This document shows positions 32,174 through 42,740 of a stretch of DNA of 64,000 nucleotides, piece after piece. The stretch lies in the NCBI GenBank assembly GCA_902600895.1, contig CACKLF010000001.1, positions 62,001-126,000 on the forward strand, in the 5' to 3' direction. The stretch comes from an uncultured Alphaproteobacteria bacterium. Its GTDB lineage: Bacteria; Pseudomonadota; Alphaproteobacteria; Rhodobacterales; Rhodobacteraceae. How positions within the stretch are numbered: the stretch's first letter is position 1; every line of letters starts with the position of its first letter. The translations under genes and the position numbers were made by a program. The notes beneath the pieces are model-generated. The model searched no databases. It had not been told where the DNA came from and saw nothing but the letters and a program-made list of their open reading frames with translations.

Positions 32174-35100
32174 TTGGTTGAGCGAGTTAAATTTGTACAT
32201 TTGTGTGTAAGGACTGCATATTCTCTATTGGAGGGTGCTATAACAGTCTCCAAATTAGCTGAGCTATGTTCTCAGCTACGTTATCCAGCAGTTGGTATAA
32301 CTGACAAAGGTAATCTATTTGGAGCTCTTGAGGTTTGTGAGGCACTCTCAGAAAAGAGTGTGCAGCCAATAATTGGATGTCAGTTGAATCTAGATTACTC
32401 ACATTATTTTGACTCTCAGAATAGCATAAAAGCGTACATATCACTGATCGCAAAATCTGAGTCTGGCTATAAAAATCTTATGAAACTCTCTTCATTGAGT
32501 TTTCTTAGGGCAGGAGACGACGTGCCACACATAAACTTAGAGTCTCTTAAGAAATATTCTGACGATTTGATATTATTGTCAGGAGGGCCGGATGGGCCAA
32601 TCGGTAAGTTATTCCTTGATAAAAAAAATCTTAAGGCCGAGCAATTAGCAAAAGATATGAGGGCCCTATTTGGGAACAGATTTTATATTGAAATTCAAAG
32701 GCACTTAAATGATGACGGAGTCTACATGCGTAAGGAGGTATTTACTGAGCCAGAATTTCTTAGAGTAGCCTATGATAATGATATTCCTATTGTTGCAACT
32801 AATGATGTATATTTCTCTGATAAATCAATGTTTGATGCTCATGATGCACTAATGTGTATAGCCAGTGGTGATTACGTTGATGGCAGGGAAGAGGACAGGA
32901 AATTAACTAGAAACCATCACTTTGCATCCCAAGAGGAAATGATTGGCATTTTTGCAGATTTACCAGAGGCTATAGAAAATACTGTAGAAATTGCTAAGAG
33001 ATGTGCATTCAAAGTTGGAAAGCGTAAGCCTATTCTTCCAAAATTCGCATTAAATGAGGTGGAAGAATTGAAAAACCAGGCCCATAAGGGTTTGGCACAA
33101 AGAATGAAAAGAATTGAACTAGCAGCAGAAAGTTCTGAATATTTTGAGAGACTAAATTATGAATTATCAGTAATTGAGAAAATGGGTTACCCTGGATATT
33201 TCTTAATAGTTGCTGATTTCATAAAATGGGCAAAGGAAAGAGGTATTCCGGTAGGACCAGGAAGAGGTTCTGGGGCAGGTTCATTAGTCGCATATGCCTT
33301 GACTATAACAGATTTGGATCCCCTAAGGTATAAACTACTTTTTGAGAGGTTTCTAAATCCTGATCGAGTTTCAATGCCTGACTTTGATATCGATTTTTGT
33401 ATGGATCGACGAGATGAGGTCATTGCCTATGTCCAGCAAAAATATGGCAAAGATAGAGTTGCTCAAATTATTACTTTTGGTGCCATGCTGTCTAAGATGG
33501 CAATAAGGGACGTAGGTAGAGTTTTGCAAATACCATATGGCCAAGTAGATAGACTGGCAAAAATGATACCTAGTGAAGGAGTTAAACCACTATCAATAGA
33601 GCGGTCGCTTAAGGAAGAACCTCGTTTAAATGAAGAAGCTCAAAAGGATGAAGTAATTGGCAGACTACTTAATTACTCACAGAAACTCGAAGGACTATAC
33701 AGAAATGCAGCTACACATGCTGCAGGTGTAGTAATTGCAGATAGGCCATTAGATGAATTAGTACCAGTATATCTAGACTCTCGAGCTCAGATGCCAGCTA
33801 CTCAATTTAGCATGAAGTGGGCCGAAGAGTCAGGTTTAGTAAAGTTTGATTTTCTGGGTCTGAAAACACTGACTGTAATTAAAAATGCCTTGGATCTTTT
33901 GAAGGAACGAGGTGTTGAAATAAAAATCGAGGATATTTCGCTTAATGATCAGGCAACCTTTCAACTTTATGCCGAGCAGAAAACTGTGGGAGTATTTCAG
34001 GTTGAGAGTACTGGAATGAAAGATGCACTTCGAAGATTAAAGCCTAACTGCATTGAAGATATTATCGCACTGGTAGCTCTATATAGACCTGGTCCGATGG
34101 AAAATATTCCAAAGTTTTGTGACGTAAAAAATGAACGTGTAGAAAGAGCTTTTATACATGAGTCAATCGATGATCTGCTGGATGAAACGCAAGGCATAAT
34201 TGTTTACCAGGAACAAGTTATGGAAATAGCGCGAAGAATGGCAGGGTATTCATTGGGGGAGGCAGATCTCCTGAGGCGTGCTATGGGGAAGAAGATTAAG
34301 TCAGCCATGGATGCTGAAAGACCTAGATTTTTATTGGGATCACAAAAAAACAATATTGACGAAAAAACGGCTAACTTTGTTTGGGATTTGCTTGAAAAGT
34401 TTGCAAACTATGGTTTCAATAAGTCTCATGCTGCAGCATACGCAGTAGTGAGTTACCAAACTGCTTGGTTAAAAGCAAATTATCCTGTGGAGTTCATGGC
34501 TGCGACGATGAATAGTGATATAAACAACACAGAAAAATTGAGAAAGTACAAATCGGAATTGACATCTATGGGTATTGACTTGCGTCCAGCTTGCATTAAC
34601 CGATCTCAAAGTCTATTTAGCGTGGAAGGCAATAAAATCTACTACGCTTTGGGCGCACTTAAAAACGTTGGGATCGACGCAATGCAGCGGGTTCAAGTGG
34701 AGCGCGAAGAACAGGGAGTATTTAAAGACCTTATTGATTTGGGTAGAAGACTTGACTTGAAAAAAATTGGGAAAAGACCGTTGGAAACTCTTACTAAGGC
34801 AGGAGCATTTGACAGTTTGCATCCAAACAGATGCCAACTTTTCTCCTCATTAGACAGTTTAGTTTCTTTTTCATCGACATGTTTTGATGAAAGAAATTCA
34901 AAGCAAACGAATTTATTTGGGGAAGATATTGGGGAAATATCTTCCCCAATTGTTTCTGATGATGATGAATGGTTGGATCACCAAAAACTGAAAGAAGAAC
35001 ATACCGCGTATGATTTTTATTTTTCAGGACATCCATTAGATGAAAATTTTATTTCTTTATCAAAGATAGGTATATTAACTAAAGATGAAGCTCATAAAAA

Positions 35101-35617
35101 GGCCTTTTCAGGTGCTTTCATAGGTAGAATTTGTGGACAAGTTCAAGGAGTTCAAGAAAGGAAATCAGCTAAAGGAAATAAGTTTGCTTTTGTTCAGATG
35201 GACGACCCCACTGGCACATTTGAAATTACTCTATTTTCTCAAATTTTGGAGAGTTCAAGGGACTATTTGTTCAAAGGCTCCAATATTGTAGTAAATGCTG
35301 AAGCAACTATTGATGGTCACCAATTAAAGTTATTAGCTAAAAGTATAGAGCCTTTAGAAAGTGTGATACATAAAACACCTGGTTTAGGGCTCAGGGTTTT
35401 TATAGATAATAAGGATGCAGCAAAAAATATTAGAGAACAGCTAGAGGTAAATTTAAGGGGAAAAAATAATAAAGAGGGACCCGTAGAATTTATTGTGATT
35501 GACCCAAAGCTTGACAAGGATGTAAAAATTAAGTTATCGGAAAATTATAGAGTAGATCATTTGCTTACAAAAGCAATCAAGTTAGTACCAGGGGTAATTG
35601 ATGCAGAAATATTCTAA
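32174..35617 (+). CDS. dnaE: DNA polymerase III subunit alpha
   Basis: DnaE is the replicative polymerase. The 1147-residue protein opens with the PHP domain (FVHLCVRTAYSLLEGAI). The catalytic palm bears GPGRGSGAGSLVAYAL and the Asp pair in MPDFDIDFCMDRR near residue 402-406, then KMAIRDVGRVL and GVFQVESTGM. The beta-clamp and OB-fold parts end it (FVQMDDPTGTFEITLF). The PHP motif starts with HLCVRTAYS where E. coli has HLRVHSDYS, so one metal-binding His is replaced and exonuclease-like activity is unlikely. The start is TTG at 32174; no ATG is in range. Length is normal for Alphaproteobacteria. Confidence 0.97.
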   Translation: MVERVKFVHLCVRTAYSLLEGAITVSKLAELCSQLRYPAVGITDKGNLFGALEVCEALSEKSVQPIIGCQLNLDYSHYFDSQNSIKAYISLIAKSESGYKNLMKLSSLSFLRAGDDVPHINLESLKKYSDDLILLSGGPDGPIGKLFLDKKNLKAEQLAKDMRALFGNRFYIEIQRHLNDDGVYMRKEVFTEPEFLRVAYDNDIPIVATNDVYFSDKSMFDAHDALMCIASGDYVDGREEDRKLTRNHHFASQEEMIGIFADLPEAIENTVEIAKRCAFKVGKRKPILPKFALNEVEELKNQAHKGLAQRMKRIELAAESSEYFERLNYELSVIEKMGYPGYFLIVADFIKWAKERGIPVGPGRGSGAGSLVAYALTITDLDPLRYKLLFERFLNPDRVSMPDFDIDFCMDRRDEVIAYVQQKYGKDRVAQIITFGAMLSKMAIRDVGRVLQIPYGQVDRLAKMIPSEGVKPLSIERSLKEEPRLNEEAQKDEVIGRLLNYSQKLEGLYRNAATHAAGVVIADRPLDELVPVYLDSRAQMPATQFSMKWAEESGLVKFDFLGLKTLTVIKNALDLLKERGVEIKIEDISLNDQATFQLYAEQKTVGVFQVESTGMKDALRRLKPNCIEDIIALVALYRPGPMENIPKFCDVKNERVERAFIHESIDDLLDETQGIIVYQEQVMEIARRMAGYSLGEADLLRRAMGKKIKSAMDAERPRFLLGSQKNNIDEKTANFVWDLLEKFANYGFNKSHAAAYAVVSYQTAWLKANYPVEFMAATMNSDINNTEKLRKYKSELTSMGIDLRPACINRSQSLFSVEGNKIYYALGALKNVGIDAMQRVQVEREEQGVFKDLIDLGRRLDLKKIGKRPLETLTKAGAFDSLHPNRCQLFSSLDSLVSFSSTCFDERNSKQTNLFGEDIGEISSPIVSDDDEWLDHQKLKEEHTAYDFYFSGHPLDENFISLSKIGILTKDEAHKKAFSGAFIGRICGQVQGVQERKSAKGNKFAFVQMDDPTGTFEITLFSQILESSRDYLFKGSNIVVNAEATIDGHQLKLLAKSIEPLESVIHKTPGLGLRVFIDNKDAAKNIREQLEVNLRGKNNKEGPVEFIVIDPKLDKDVKIKLSENYRVDHLLTKAIKLVPGVIDAEIF

Positions 35618-35711
35618 TAAATGTTCGTCTGAGTCAAATGGCTTTTCTTAGCACAAAGCTTGAGATGCTCCCATTAGGGGGATAAGAAAAACGAACTAGA
35701 AAGAATGTACT

Positions 35712-37205
35712 ATGAGTGAGCAAAAAAATCGAAAGCACAATAGGCCTATTCCCAAAGCTCCTCGAGGTTTTAAGGATGTTACCACCGATATCTATCGTTC
35801 AAGAACCCATATCATCAAAAATATTTCTGCTGTTTACGAGAAATATGGCTTCGATTTCCTTGAAACTTCGGCAATTGAAACAGTAGAGTCATTGGGAAAA
35901 TTCCTGCCTGATACAGATAGACCGAACGAAGGCGTGTTTGCATGGAAAGATGATGACGAAACTTGGCTGGCGCTTAGATATGATCATACAGCTCCCCTTG
36001 CGAGATTTTACGCTGAAAACATTAATTCTTTGCCCAATCCCTTCAGACGATACTCTTACGGTCCAGTATGGCGAAATGAAAAGCCTGGTCCAGATCGTTT
36101 TCGTCAATTCTACCAAATGGATGCGGATACAGTTGGATCTAAACAAATAGGGTCAGATGCAGAAATGTGCATGATGTTGTGTGACTCTCTGGGGTCAATT
36201 GGCATACACTATAATGAATACAGACTACGGATAAATAATCGTAAAATTTTATCAGGAATAGTAGAAAAAGCTAAAATAACAGATAAGGAACACCCAGAGG
36301 AAGCAGAAGATCTATTTTTCAATATATGTAGAGTGATAGATAAATTAGATAGATTAGGCATTGAAGCTGTTAAGAAGTTACTGGGTCCAGGAAGAGAAGA
36401 TAAAAGTGGGGATTTTACCCGTGGATTAAATTTGTGCCCAAGTCAGATTGATTTTTTCTCAGCTTTGCTGACAAAAAAGGACTCTCGAACAAATTTCTTT
36501 TCTGATCTCAGAGCTGTCCTGAAGGGCTCTTCTAAAGGTAATGAGGGTTTGGATGAATTGGAGAAAATGGCGGATATATTTTTAGCAGAAGGGTATTCTG
36601 AAAGTGTATTCTCGTTTGATCCTACAGTTGTTCGAGGGCTGGGTTATTATACTGGCCCTGTATATGAAGTAGAGCTTAACAGAAAGATGATTGATCGAAG
36701 AGGGAAAGAGTATGCCATCGGATCCATAGCTGGTGGTGGTAGATATGATGGATTAGTCAGGAGGTTTACAGGTCAGGATGTTCCTGCCACGGGAATATCT
36801 ATAGGAATTGATAGACTTTTAGCGATATCGAAAATCGAAGGTAAAATTAAGCAAAGTAATAGAGGTCCGATAATCGTTACTGTGATGGATAAGGAGCGGT
36901 ATGAGGATTATCAAAAAATAGTTTCAATGTTAAGAAAAGGTGGATTAAGGGCCGAAATCTTTTTGGGCAATCCTAAGGATCTTGGTAGGCAACTAAAATA
37001 TGCCGATCAGCGTGAAAGCCCATTTGCGATAATTCAAGGCTCTTTGGAGGCTGAAAAAGGTACCGTTCAGGTCAAGGATTTAATTTTAGGTTCGAAATTT
37101 GCACAAAAAATTGATACTAACGATGAGTGGAAGGAGCATCCATCACAGTTTGAAGTTAACTTACTAGATTTGGTTGAAGTAATAAAAAGTCGTATTGAAG
37201 TATAA
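35712..37205 (+). CDS. hisS: Histidyl-tRNA synthetase
   Basis: The 497-residue protein is a class II aminoacyl-tRNA synthetase. Motif 2 is in FRRYSYGPVWRNEKPGPDRFRQFYQMDAD and motif 3 in ATGISIGIDRLL (segments GPVWRNEKPGPDRFRQF; TGISIGIDRLL). The histidine-binding stretch is VRGLGYYTGPVYEVEL. It charges tRNA-His. The long form and the motif LRYDHTAPLARFYA, with His where most relatives have Leu, resemble those of Rhodobacterales-like Alphaproteobacteria. It follows dnaE by 94 bp and may share its transcript. ATG at 35712 begins a basic tail before PKAPRGFKDV. Confidence 0.95.
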   Translation: MSEQKNRKHNRPIPKAPRGFKDVTTDIYRSRTHIIKNISAVYEKYGFDFLETSAIETVESLGKFLPDTDRPNEGVFAWKDDDETWLALRYDHTAPLARFYAENINSLPNPFRRYSYGPVWRNEKPGPDRFRQFYQMDADTVGSKQIGSDAEMCMMLCDSLGSIGIHYNEYRLRINNRKILSGIVEKAKITDKEHPEEAEDLFFNICRVIDKLDRLGIEAVKKLLGPGREDKSGDFTRGLNLCPSQIDFFSALLTKKDSRTNFFSDLRAVLKGSSKGNEGLDELEKMADIFLAEGYSESVFSFDPTVVRGLGYYTGPVYEVELNRKMIDRRGKEYAIGSIAGGGRYDGLVRRFTGQDVPATGISIGIDRLLAISKIEGKIKQSNRGPIIVTVMDKERYEDYQKIVSMLRKGGLRAEIFLGNPKDLGRQLKYADQRESPFAIIQGSLEAEKGTVQVKDLILGSKFAQKIDTNDEWKEHPSQFEVNLLDLVEVIKSRIEV

Positions 37206-37271
37206 AGCCTCTATGACACTGTTTATGATAAATTTTAATGCGCTGGATATTATCAAACATATCATATCTTT

Positions 37272-37706
37272 TTAAACTAACCCTAATTCTGACATAGCCA
37301 TCTTTAGATCTTTGGGTAGGTCATCATTTCCTGGACTATATTTTTCCAAATCTTTTGGAGCATCCGAAGTCTTTAAATATCTCCAGCCTTGAAAGGGTCG
37401 TTTTCGAACAGGATATGTTAAATACAGCTCCGGGCTTAATACTAATCCGCATTTTAAAATGCCATCAGCACTCCTAAGCTCCTGGAGAGATATAATTTCC
37501 TGGCGAGCTAAAATAAGTCCTTTAAATACCCAGTATATCGATCCACCGTTAAGTAATTCATGTTCTCGCTGAGGGCGCATTCTAGTTACATGTATTATTT
37601 TTGAGTTTATGTCAGTTGCTTGCTTTTCTTTTTGCCAAACCCATAGGTCATGCACGCCTTTTGCCCCCACGCAAATTTTAATTATATTTATTTTTTCTAA
37701 AGGCAT
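37272..37706 (-). CDS. DUF1489 family protein
   Basis: The 144-residue protein matches DUF1489, a family known almost only from Alphaproteobacteria. It begins INIIKICVGAKGVHDLWVWQ and has RMRPQREHELLNGGSIYWVFKGLILARQEI (segments TRMRPQREHELLNGGSIYWV; KGLILARQ), then VRKRPFQGWRYL. No function is known; it supports the taxonomic call. The gene converges on hisS and is divergent from rpsD. Confidence 0.9.
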   Translation of the reverse strand: MPLEKINIIKICVGAKGVHDLWVWQKEKQATDINSKIIHVTRMRPQREHELLNGGSIYWVFKGLILARQEIISLQELRSADGILKCGLVLSPELYLTYPVRKRPFQGWRYLKTSDAPKDLEKYSPGNDDLPKDLKMAMSELGLV

Positions 37707-37947
37707 TAAGTTTTTAAGAGAATATTATCCATTAATTTTTTTTTTACATAATAATTTTTTAAGAAAAATTCTAGCTTTCGTTTGACATTTTTGTATACAT
37801 TGTAAGCTGATATATTGACACTCTTGATTTATATCATTAAGAGGGCGAGATAATTTTTTTTGGTGTTTGTGGCTCCTGCAAAGGAATGTCTGTCGCTCAA
37901 AATAGAGAAAGGAAAACACCTTTCAAACAAAATGAAAGGAATCAGTC

Positions 37948-38568
37948 GTGACAAAACGCACCGCTGCCAAGCATAAAATAGATCGTAGGATGGGTGAGAA
38001 CATTTGGGGAAGGCCCAAATCGCCAGTGAATAGAAGAGAATATGGCCCTGGACAGCATGGTCAAAGGCGAAAAGCAAAATTATCTGACTTTGGTGTTCAG
38101 TTACGAGCAAAACAAAAACTTAAGGGTTACTATGGCGATCTTACGGAAAAACAATTTCGAAGAATATTCGCTGAAGCAGAAAGGTTAAGAGGGGATACAG
38201 GTGAAAAACTTGTTGGTCTTTTAGAATCTCGCCTTGATGCCATAGTATATCGAGCTAAGTTTGTTCAAACAATTTTTGCTGCAAGGCAGTTTGTAAACCA
38301 CGGGCATGTAAAAGTGAATGGAAAAAAAGTTAATATACCGTCCTTTAGAGTCAAAGTGGGAGACATTATTCAGGTTCGTGAAAAGTCCAAGCAATTAGCT
38401 ACCGTTTTGGAATCCATGTCTCTTCCAGAGCGAGATGTGCCTGAATATTTAAAAATTGATAACTCCAAGATGATGGTAGAGTATGTTAGAGTGCCAGAAC
38501 TAGGTGATATACCTTATCCCGTAATGATGGAGCCGAACCTTGTTGTTGAATTTTACTCAAAGAACTAA
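37948..38568 (+). CDS. rpsD: 30S ribosomal protein S4
   Basis: The 206-residue protein has the S4 N-terminus ([31 protein letters not shown], split here: [19 protein letters not shown] / [12 protein letters not shown]) and the S4 RNA-binding domain ([37 protein letters not shown], represented by [11 protein letters not shown] and [13 protein letters not shown]). It nucleates 30S assembly on 16S rRNA and often represses its own translation. The start follows GGAATC-rich DNA with AAAGGAAT about 8 nt upstream. It is isolated from other ribosomal genes, as in many Alphaproteobacteria. Confidence 0.97.
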   Translation: MTKRTAAKHKIDRRMGENIWGRPKSPVNRREYGPGQHGQRRKAKLSDFGVQLRAKQKLKGYYGDLTEKQFRRIFAEAERLRGDTGEKLVGLLESRLDAIVYRAKFVQTIFAARQFVNHGHVKVNGKKVNIPSFRVKVGDIIQVREKSKQLATVLESMSLPERDVPEYLKIDNSKMMVEYVRVPELGDIPYPVMMEPNLVVEFYSKN

Positions 38569-38660
38569 TTCCTTCAGTCATTTAGGAATAACTTAAAATA
38601 GATTATGTTACTGGCGTTGGTAAACTAAATTTACTCTAAGGAACAGGAAAGCAGAACCGT

Positions 38661-39863
38661 TTGTTGTCTAAATATGCTAGTACTCATTTTTCGAGACAGA
38701 TCTTTCTTTTATTTTTGTTTTCCACTGCAATGCCTATATCGTTCGCAATTTGGGCTGCCCTATTGAATAATTTTGTCGTTGAAGTATCAAACTTCTCGGG
38801 AGTGGAGATTGGTTGGCTTCAAACTGTAAGAGAAATACCTGGCTTTTTAGCAGTGGGAGTTATTTTAATTTTGTTTTGGTTCCGAGAGCAAAACTTAGCG
38901 ATATTGGCGCTTATTGCTCTAGGCACTGCTACAGCAGCTACAGGATTTTTCCCTTCCTTTTCTGGTCTGCTAATTACAACAATCATTGGATCCTTTGGCT
39001 TCCATTACTTTGAGACAGTGAATCAATCCCTCCAGTTACAATGGATCCCTAAAGAAAATGCTCCCTGGATAATTGGTTTGTTAATTGCTTCGGGCTCTGG
39101 GGCATCACTACTAGCTTATTCTGTAGTAGCTTTTGGTTGGCAATATTTTGATTTTTCTTTTAAAGGTGTTTATTTTGCAGCAGGTCTTACTACGATTTTT
39201 ATCGCCTTAGCCTGCTATATTTTTTTTCCAGTATTTGAGAATTCAGTCAAACAAAATATTAAATTAGAAGTAAAGGCTAAATATTGGCTCTATTACTTGC
39301 TTCAATTTTTTGCCGGTGCGCGTAGGCAAATTTTTGTGGTGTTTGCAGCTTTCATGATGGTTGAAAAATTTCACCTTCATGTACACGAATTGACAGCCCT
39401 GTTTTTAGCAAATTACTTATTGAATATCATCTTTGCTCCCCTGATGGGTAAGGTTGTTCAATTTTTTGGAGAAAGAATATCGTTGGCCGTAGAATATATT
39501 GGCTTAAGTTTCGTTTTTCTAGCGTACGCTGGTATTTATTTTTGGAGCTGGGGAGTTGAGGTGGCAATAGCTTTATTTATTATTGATCATTTGTTTTTTG
39601 CTTTATCGATAGCAATGAAAACATATTTCCAAAAAATAGCTGATCCAGAAGATATAGCACCTCAAGCAGCAGTGGCGTTCACCATAAATCACATAGCTGC
39701 CGTTTTCTTACCAGCACTTCTAGGGTATTTATGGATTATTTACCCCAGTATGGTCTTTCAAGTTGCAGCGACATTAGCAGTACTATCATTCATGGCTTCT
39801 ATTCTAATACCTCGCCACCCTGCACCAGGAAGAGAAACTATTCTTTTTGTAATGGGCAAGTGA
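38661..39863 (+). CDS. MFS transporter
   Basis: The 400-residue protein has about 12 hydrophobic segments. The N-terminal region FSGVEIGWLQTVREIPGFLAVGVILI and the central stretch KYWLYYLLQFFAGARRQIFVVFAAFMMVEKF (segments KYWLYYLLQFFAGARRQIF and VVFAAFMMVEKF) show the MFS two-bundle layout, with a break near residue 205. I cannot assign a substrate. The start is TTG at 38661, the first of the frame. It sits alone between rpsD and msrA. Confidence 0.75.
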   Translation: MLSKYASTHFSRQIFLLFLFSTAMPISFAIWAALLNNFVVEVSNFSGVEIGWLQTVREIPGFLAVGVILILFWFREQNLAILALIALGTATAATGFFPSFSGLLITTIIGSFGFHYFETVNQSLQLQWIPKENAPWIIGLLIASGSGASLLAYSVVAFGWQYFDFSFKGVYFAAGLTTIFIALACYIFFPVFENSVKQNIKLEVKAKYWLYYLLQFFAGARRQIFVVFAAFMMVEKFHLHVHELTALFLANYLLNIIFAPLMGKVVQFFGERISLAVEYIGLSFVFLAYAGIYFWSWGVEVAIALFIIDHLFFALSIAMKTYFQKIADPEDIAPQAAVAFTINHIAAVFLPALLGYLWIIYPSMVFQVAATLAVLSFMASILIPRHPAPGRETILFVMGK

Positions 39864-39925
39864 TTGAACTTGAATAAAATTTAATTAAAACATACCTTAA
39901 TAGAATTGATTTTTGGAGGTGCTTA

Positions 39926-40522
39926 ATGGGAATAAATTTAAATTTTATGACTAAACCTACATATTCACAGAGTGAATGTCATTTTGTTAATGGTAGAAAT
40001 TTGAAAGGCCCATTCCCAACTGGCCTTGAGTCAGCAATGTTTGGAATGGGTTGTTTTTGGGGAGTAGAAAAGGTTTTCTGGACTAGGAAGGGTGTTTGGG
40101 TCACGGCGGTTGGTTATAGTGGTGGAGATACTGAAAACCCAACCTATCAGGAAGTATGCTCAGGTCGAACTAACCATAACGAAGTTGTCTTTATAAAATA
40201 TGATCCTAAATTGCTTTCTTACCCGGATTTATTAAAACTATTTTGGGAGGGCCATAATCCTACTCAGGGGAATAGGCAAGGGAATGATATTGGAACACAA
40301 TATAGAAGCGGTATTTATACTTTTGATCCAAATCAATATAGCGAAGCGATGTCATCGAGAGAGAAATATTCTGAGAAGCTATCAAAAAGTGGATTTGGAT
40401 CAATTACAACTGAAATAAAATCAGCAGATAGCTTTTATTATGCTGAGGATTATCATCAGCAATATTTAGCAAAGAACCCAGGGGGTTATTGCGGTCTAGG
40501 TGGTTTGGGTATTTCTCTATAG
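39926..40522 (+). CDS. msrA: Peptide methionine-(S)-sulfoxide reductase
   Basis: MsrA reduces methionine S-sulfoxide in proteins. The 198-residue protein has the catalytic Cys in [15 protein letters not shown], then [28 protein letters not shown] and [22 protein letters not shown]. The C-terminal [14 protein letters not shown] provides a resolving Cys. It is the longer form with a [11 protein letters not shown] leader, common in Alphaproteobacteria. GGAGGTG lies 5 nt upstream of the ATG at 39926, a near-perfect ribosome binding site. A single-gene unit. Confidence 0.95.
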   Translation: MGINLNFMTKPTYSQSECHFVNGRNLKGPFPTGLESAMFGMGCFWGVEKVFWTRKGVWVTAVGYSGGDTENPTYQEVCSGRTNHNEVVFIKYDPKLLSYPDLLKLFWEGHNPTQGNRQGNDIGTQYRSGIYTFDPNQYSEAMSSREKYSEKLSKSGFGSITTEIKSADSFYYAEDYHQQYLAKNPGGYCGLGGLGISL

Positions 40523-40567
40523 GTAACTGATGAGATTACCTAGTTCTTTTAGCTATTTAATTTTAGT

Positions 40568-41473
40568 TTGTTGGGTGCTGTGGTTACATTTTCTGCAATT
40601 GCTCTAGTTTCAAATAAAGATGATGCTAGTGTTTTAGGTAAAGCTTTAGAAAAGCTTACACCGGCACCCAACGGAGTTGGTATCTTTGAGGTTGATGAAA
40701 TTTCAGGCGACTGGGAGGTTAGTGGTTTTTTTTTAGAACAGCCGAACAGTCTTCAATTGGACTTACTTGAGGCATGCTTTTCAGTAAAGTTTATTATAAC
40801 AAAAATACCTGAAGAGAACTGGGTAAATAAGGTACAGCGAGATTTAAAACCGGTCAGAGAGGAGCCTTTTGTCGTTTCTAGTGGTTATTACGCTGATAAT
40901 ATTCCACTAAATAAAATATCGGTCCTAGTTGAGGCTGCAATGGCGTTTGGAACAGGACACCATCCAACTACACTTCTTTGCTTGAGGGCAGTAGGGTTAT
41001 TAGACAGAATAAACTATGGACCCAAATGCATAGCAGACATCGGTTGTGGAACGGGTATTCTATCCATAGCCGCTTCTAAACTCTTTCGAGGACAGACCAT
41101 TGCTTCTGATATTGATTGTATAGCAGTTAAAACAGCTAAGAAAAATATTATGGCAAACGGTTTGGGTGGGAGCGTTAAGGTTTATAAAGCGAATGCTTTC
41201 AATCATTATAGTATTAATCTCACAAGACCATTTGATCTGATTTTTGCAAATATTCTTGCAGTTCCATTGAAAAGATTGGTTCTCCCTATCAAACGCAACA
41301 GCAAAGCAGGAGGTTTCATTGTATTGTCGGGTATCCTGAAAAGGCAAGCAAATTTGGTTGAGACAATATATTTTTGCAATGGCTACTTACGAGTTAAGAA
41401 AATAGAATTGGGAGAATGGGTTTGTCTAATAATGAAAAATTTCTGTCGATCTAGAAAAAAAAATAATTTATGA
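40568..41473 (+). CDS. prmA: Ribosomal protein L11 methyltransferase
   Basis: PrmA trimethylates L11 with SAM. The 301-residue protein has an N-terminal L11-binding domain (residues 1-105) and a class I methyltransferase domain: MAFGTGHHPTTLLCL, motif I CIADIGCGTGILSIAASKL, the NxxxxPL-type region IFANILAVPLKRL and SGILKRQANLVE. The start is not certain: TTG at 40568 and 40571 and GTG at 40580 are all in frame, none with a good ribosome binding site. The ruvC gene follows from 41557. Confidence 0.88.
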   Translation: MLGAVVTFSAIALVSNKDDASVLGKALEKLTPAPNGVGIFEVDEISGDWEVSGFFLEQPNSLQLDLLEACFSVKFIITKIPEENWVNKVQRDLKPVREEPFVVSSGYYADNIPLNKISVLVEAAMAFGTGHHPTTLLCLRAVGLLDRINYGPKCIADIGCGTGILSIAASKLFRGQTIASDIDCIAVKTAKKNIMANGLGGSVKVYKANAFNHYSINLTRPFDLIFANILAVPLKRLVLPIKRNSKAGGFIVLSGILKRQANLVETIYFCNGYLRVKKIELGEWVCLIMKNFCRSRKKNNL

Positions 41474-41556
41474 TAGATAAAATACACGTACGTAGCGACT
41501 TTATTTTAATTTTTGCAGCCATATTAGTTAACCTCATCTTTAATTTTGGGAGAATA

Positions 41557-42063
41557 ATGAAAATTATAGGAATTGATCCAGGTCTTAGAAAGACCGGGTG
41601 GGGTGTGGTAGAGATACGGGGTAATGTTATTGGTCATATTTCTAATGGAACCATCGAGTCGAATGGAAGGAAGGATTTAGCTTGTCGTTTACTGGAGATC
41701 TATAATAATCTGGTTGAAGTTTTTCAATTTGCTAAACCCGATGTAGCCGCTATTGAGAACACGTTTGTCAATAAAGATTCAGCTGGTGCTCTAAAGTTGG
41801 GTCAGGCTAGAGCTATTGCTTTGTTGGTGCCTGCTAGTTTGAAGGTACAGGTTTTTGAATATGCCCCTAACACTATCAAAAAAGCTGTTGTTGGGGTTGG
41901 GCATGCCGATAAATTACAGGTCAAAGCTATGGTGAAAATACAGTTACCAAAAGCAAAATTTAATGGCCAAGACTCTGTTGATGCTTTGTCAATAGCACTC
42001 TGTCATGCTTATCAGTACAAGAACCAAGATAGACTTAAACATGCAATTTCAGCGGCTAGGTAA
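41557..42063 (+). CDS. ruvC: Holliday junction resolvase RuvC
   Basis: RuvC cuts Holliday junctions. From the ATG at 41557 (GGGAGA 5-6 nt upstream) the 168-residue protein starts KIIGIDPGLRKTGWG, placing the catalytic Asp at residue 7. The second acidic site is in VAAIENTFVNKDS and the last in DSVDALSIALCHAY. An in-frame ATG at 41470 would prepend 29 residues overlapping prmA and is unlikely. RuvA follows after 5 bp, and RuvB overlaps RuvA, so ruvCAB form one unit. Confidence 0.95.
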   Translation: MKIIGIDPGLRKTGWGVVEIRGNVIGHISNGTIESNGRKDLACRLLEIYNNLVEVFQFAKPDVAAIENTFVNKDSAGALKLGQARAIALLVPASLKVQVFEYAPNTIKKAVVGVGHADKLQVKAMVKIQLPKAKFNGQDSVDALSIALCHAYQYKNQDRLKHAISAAR

Positions 42064-42068
42064 TAGTA

Positions 42069-42740
42069 ATGATTGGTAAGATAAAAGGAATGGTTGAAAC
42101 CATTGGAACTGATACTGTTTTAGTAGATGTTGGAGGTATTGGATATATAATAAATGTATCTTCCATCACAAAAAATTCGTTATCGGCAGTTGGTGAAGAA
42201 GTTTCATTATTCACTGAAATGATGGTCCGAGAGGACTCAATACAACTAGTTGGTTTTGCGTCATGTATGGAAAAGGATTGGTTCAGATTGTTGATATCAG
42301 TACAAGGAGTGGGAGCTAAAGCCGCTTTAGCAATATTAGGAGCAGTTCCTTTGAAGCAGTTATCTCGTTCTATAATATCAGGCAACCCTGAATATATTAT
42401 CTCGGCACCCGGAGTGGGTCCCAAAATTGCAAAAAGAATTCTTTTGGAATTAGCCCAAAAAGCACTTTTGATAGAAAATAATCAGGACTTGGATCCATCA
42501 CACAAGAGTTTTGATACCAATGAAGTTTTTGAAGAAAATACTGTATCATCTCATGAAGGTGAGAGCCAAATAGGTTCTGAAGGCTCTAATGTAGAGCAGG
42601 AAGCTATTTTAGCACTTATAAAACTTGGTTACGAAAGAATGGCCGCAACAAGAGTTGTGGTAAAAATCTATAGTGAAAATGAAAAGCTTGAGATATCAGA
42701 CTTAATTCGACTATCGCTACAACAAATTTCTGGTGATTGA
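42069..42740 (+). CDS. ruvA: Holliday junction branch migration protein RuvA
   Basis: RuvA binds the four-way junction and loads RuvB. The 223-residue protein has the OB-fold start [26 protein letters not shown], the helix-hairpin-helix motifs ([15 protein letters not shown] and [18 protein letters not shown]) and, after an acidic linker (about 145-175), a C-terminal RuvB-contacting domain. The TGA stop overlaps the ruvB ATG by one base (TGATG), so translation is coupled. Confidence 0.96.
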   Translation: MIGKIKGMVETIGTDTVLVDVGGIGYIINVSSITKNSLSAVGEEVSLFTEMMVREDSIQLVGFASCMEKDWFRLLISVQGVGAKAALAILGAVPLKQLSRSIISGNPEYIISAPGVGPKIAKRILLELAQKALLIENNQDLDPSHKSFDTNEVFEENTVSSHEGESQIGSEGSNVEQEAILALIKLGYERMAATRVVVKIYSENEKLEISDLIRLSLQQISGD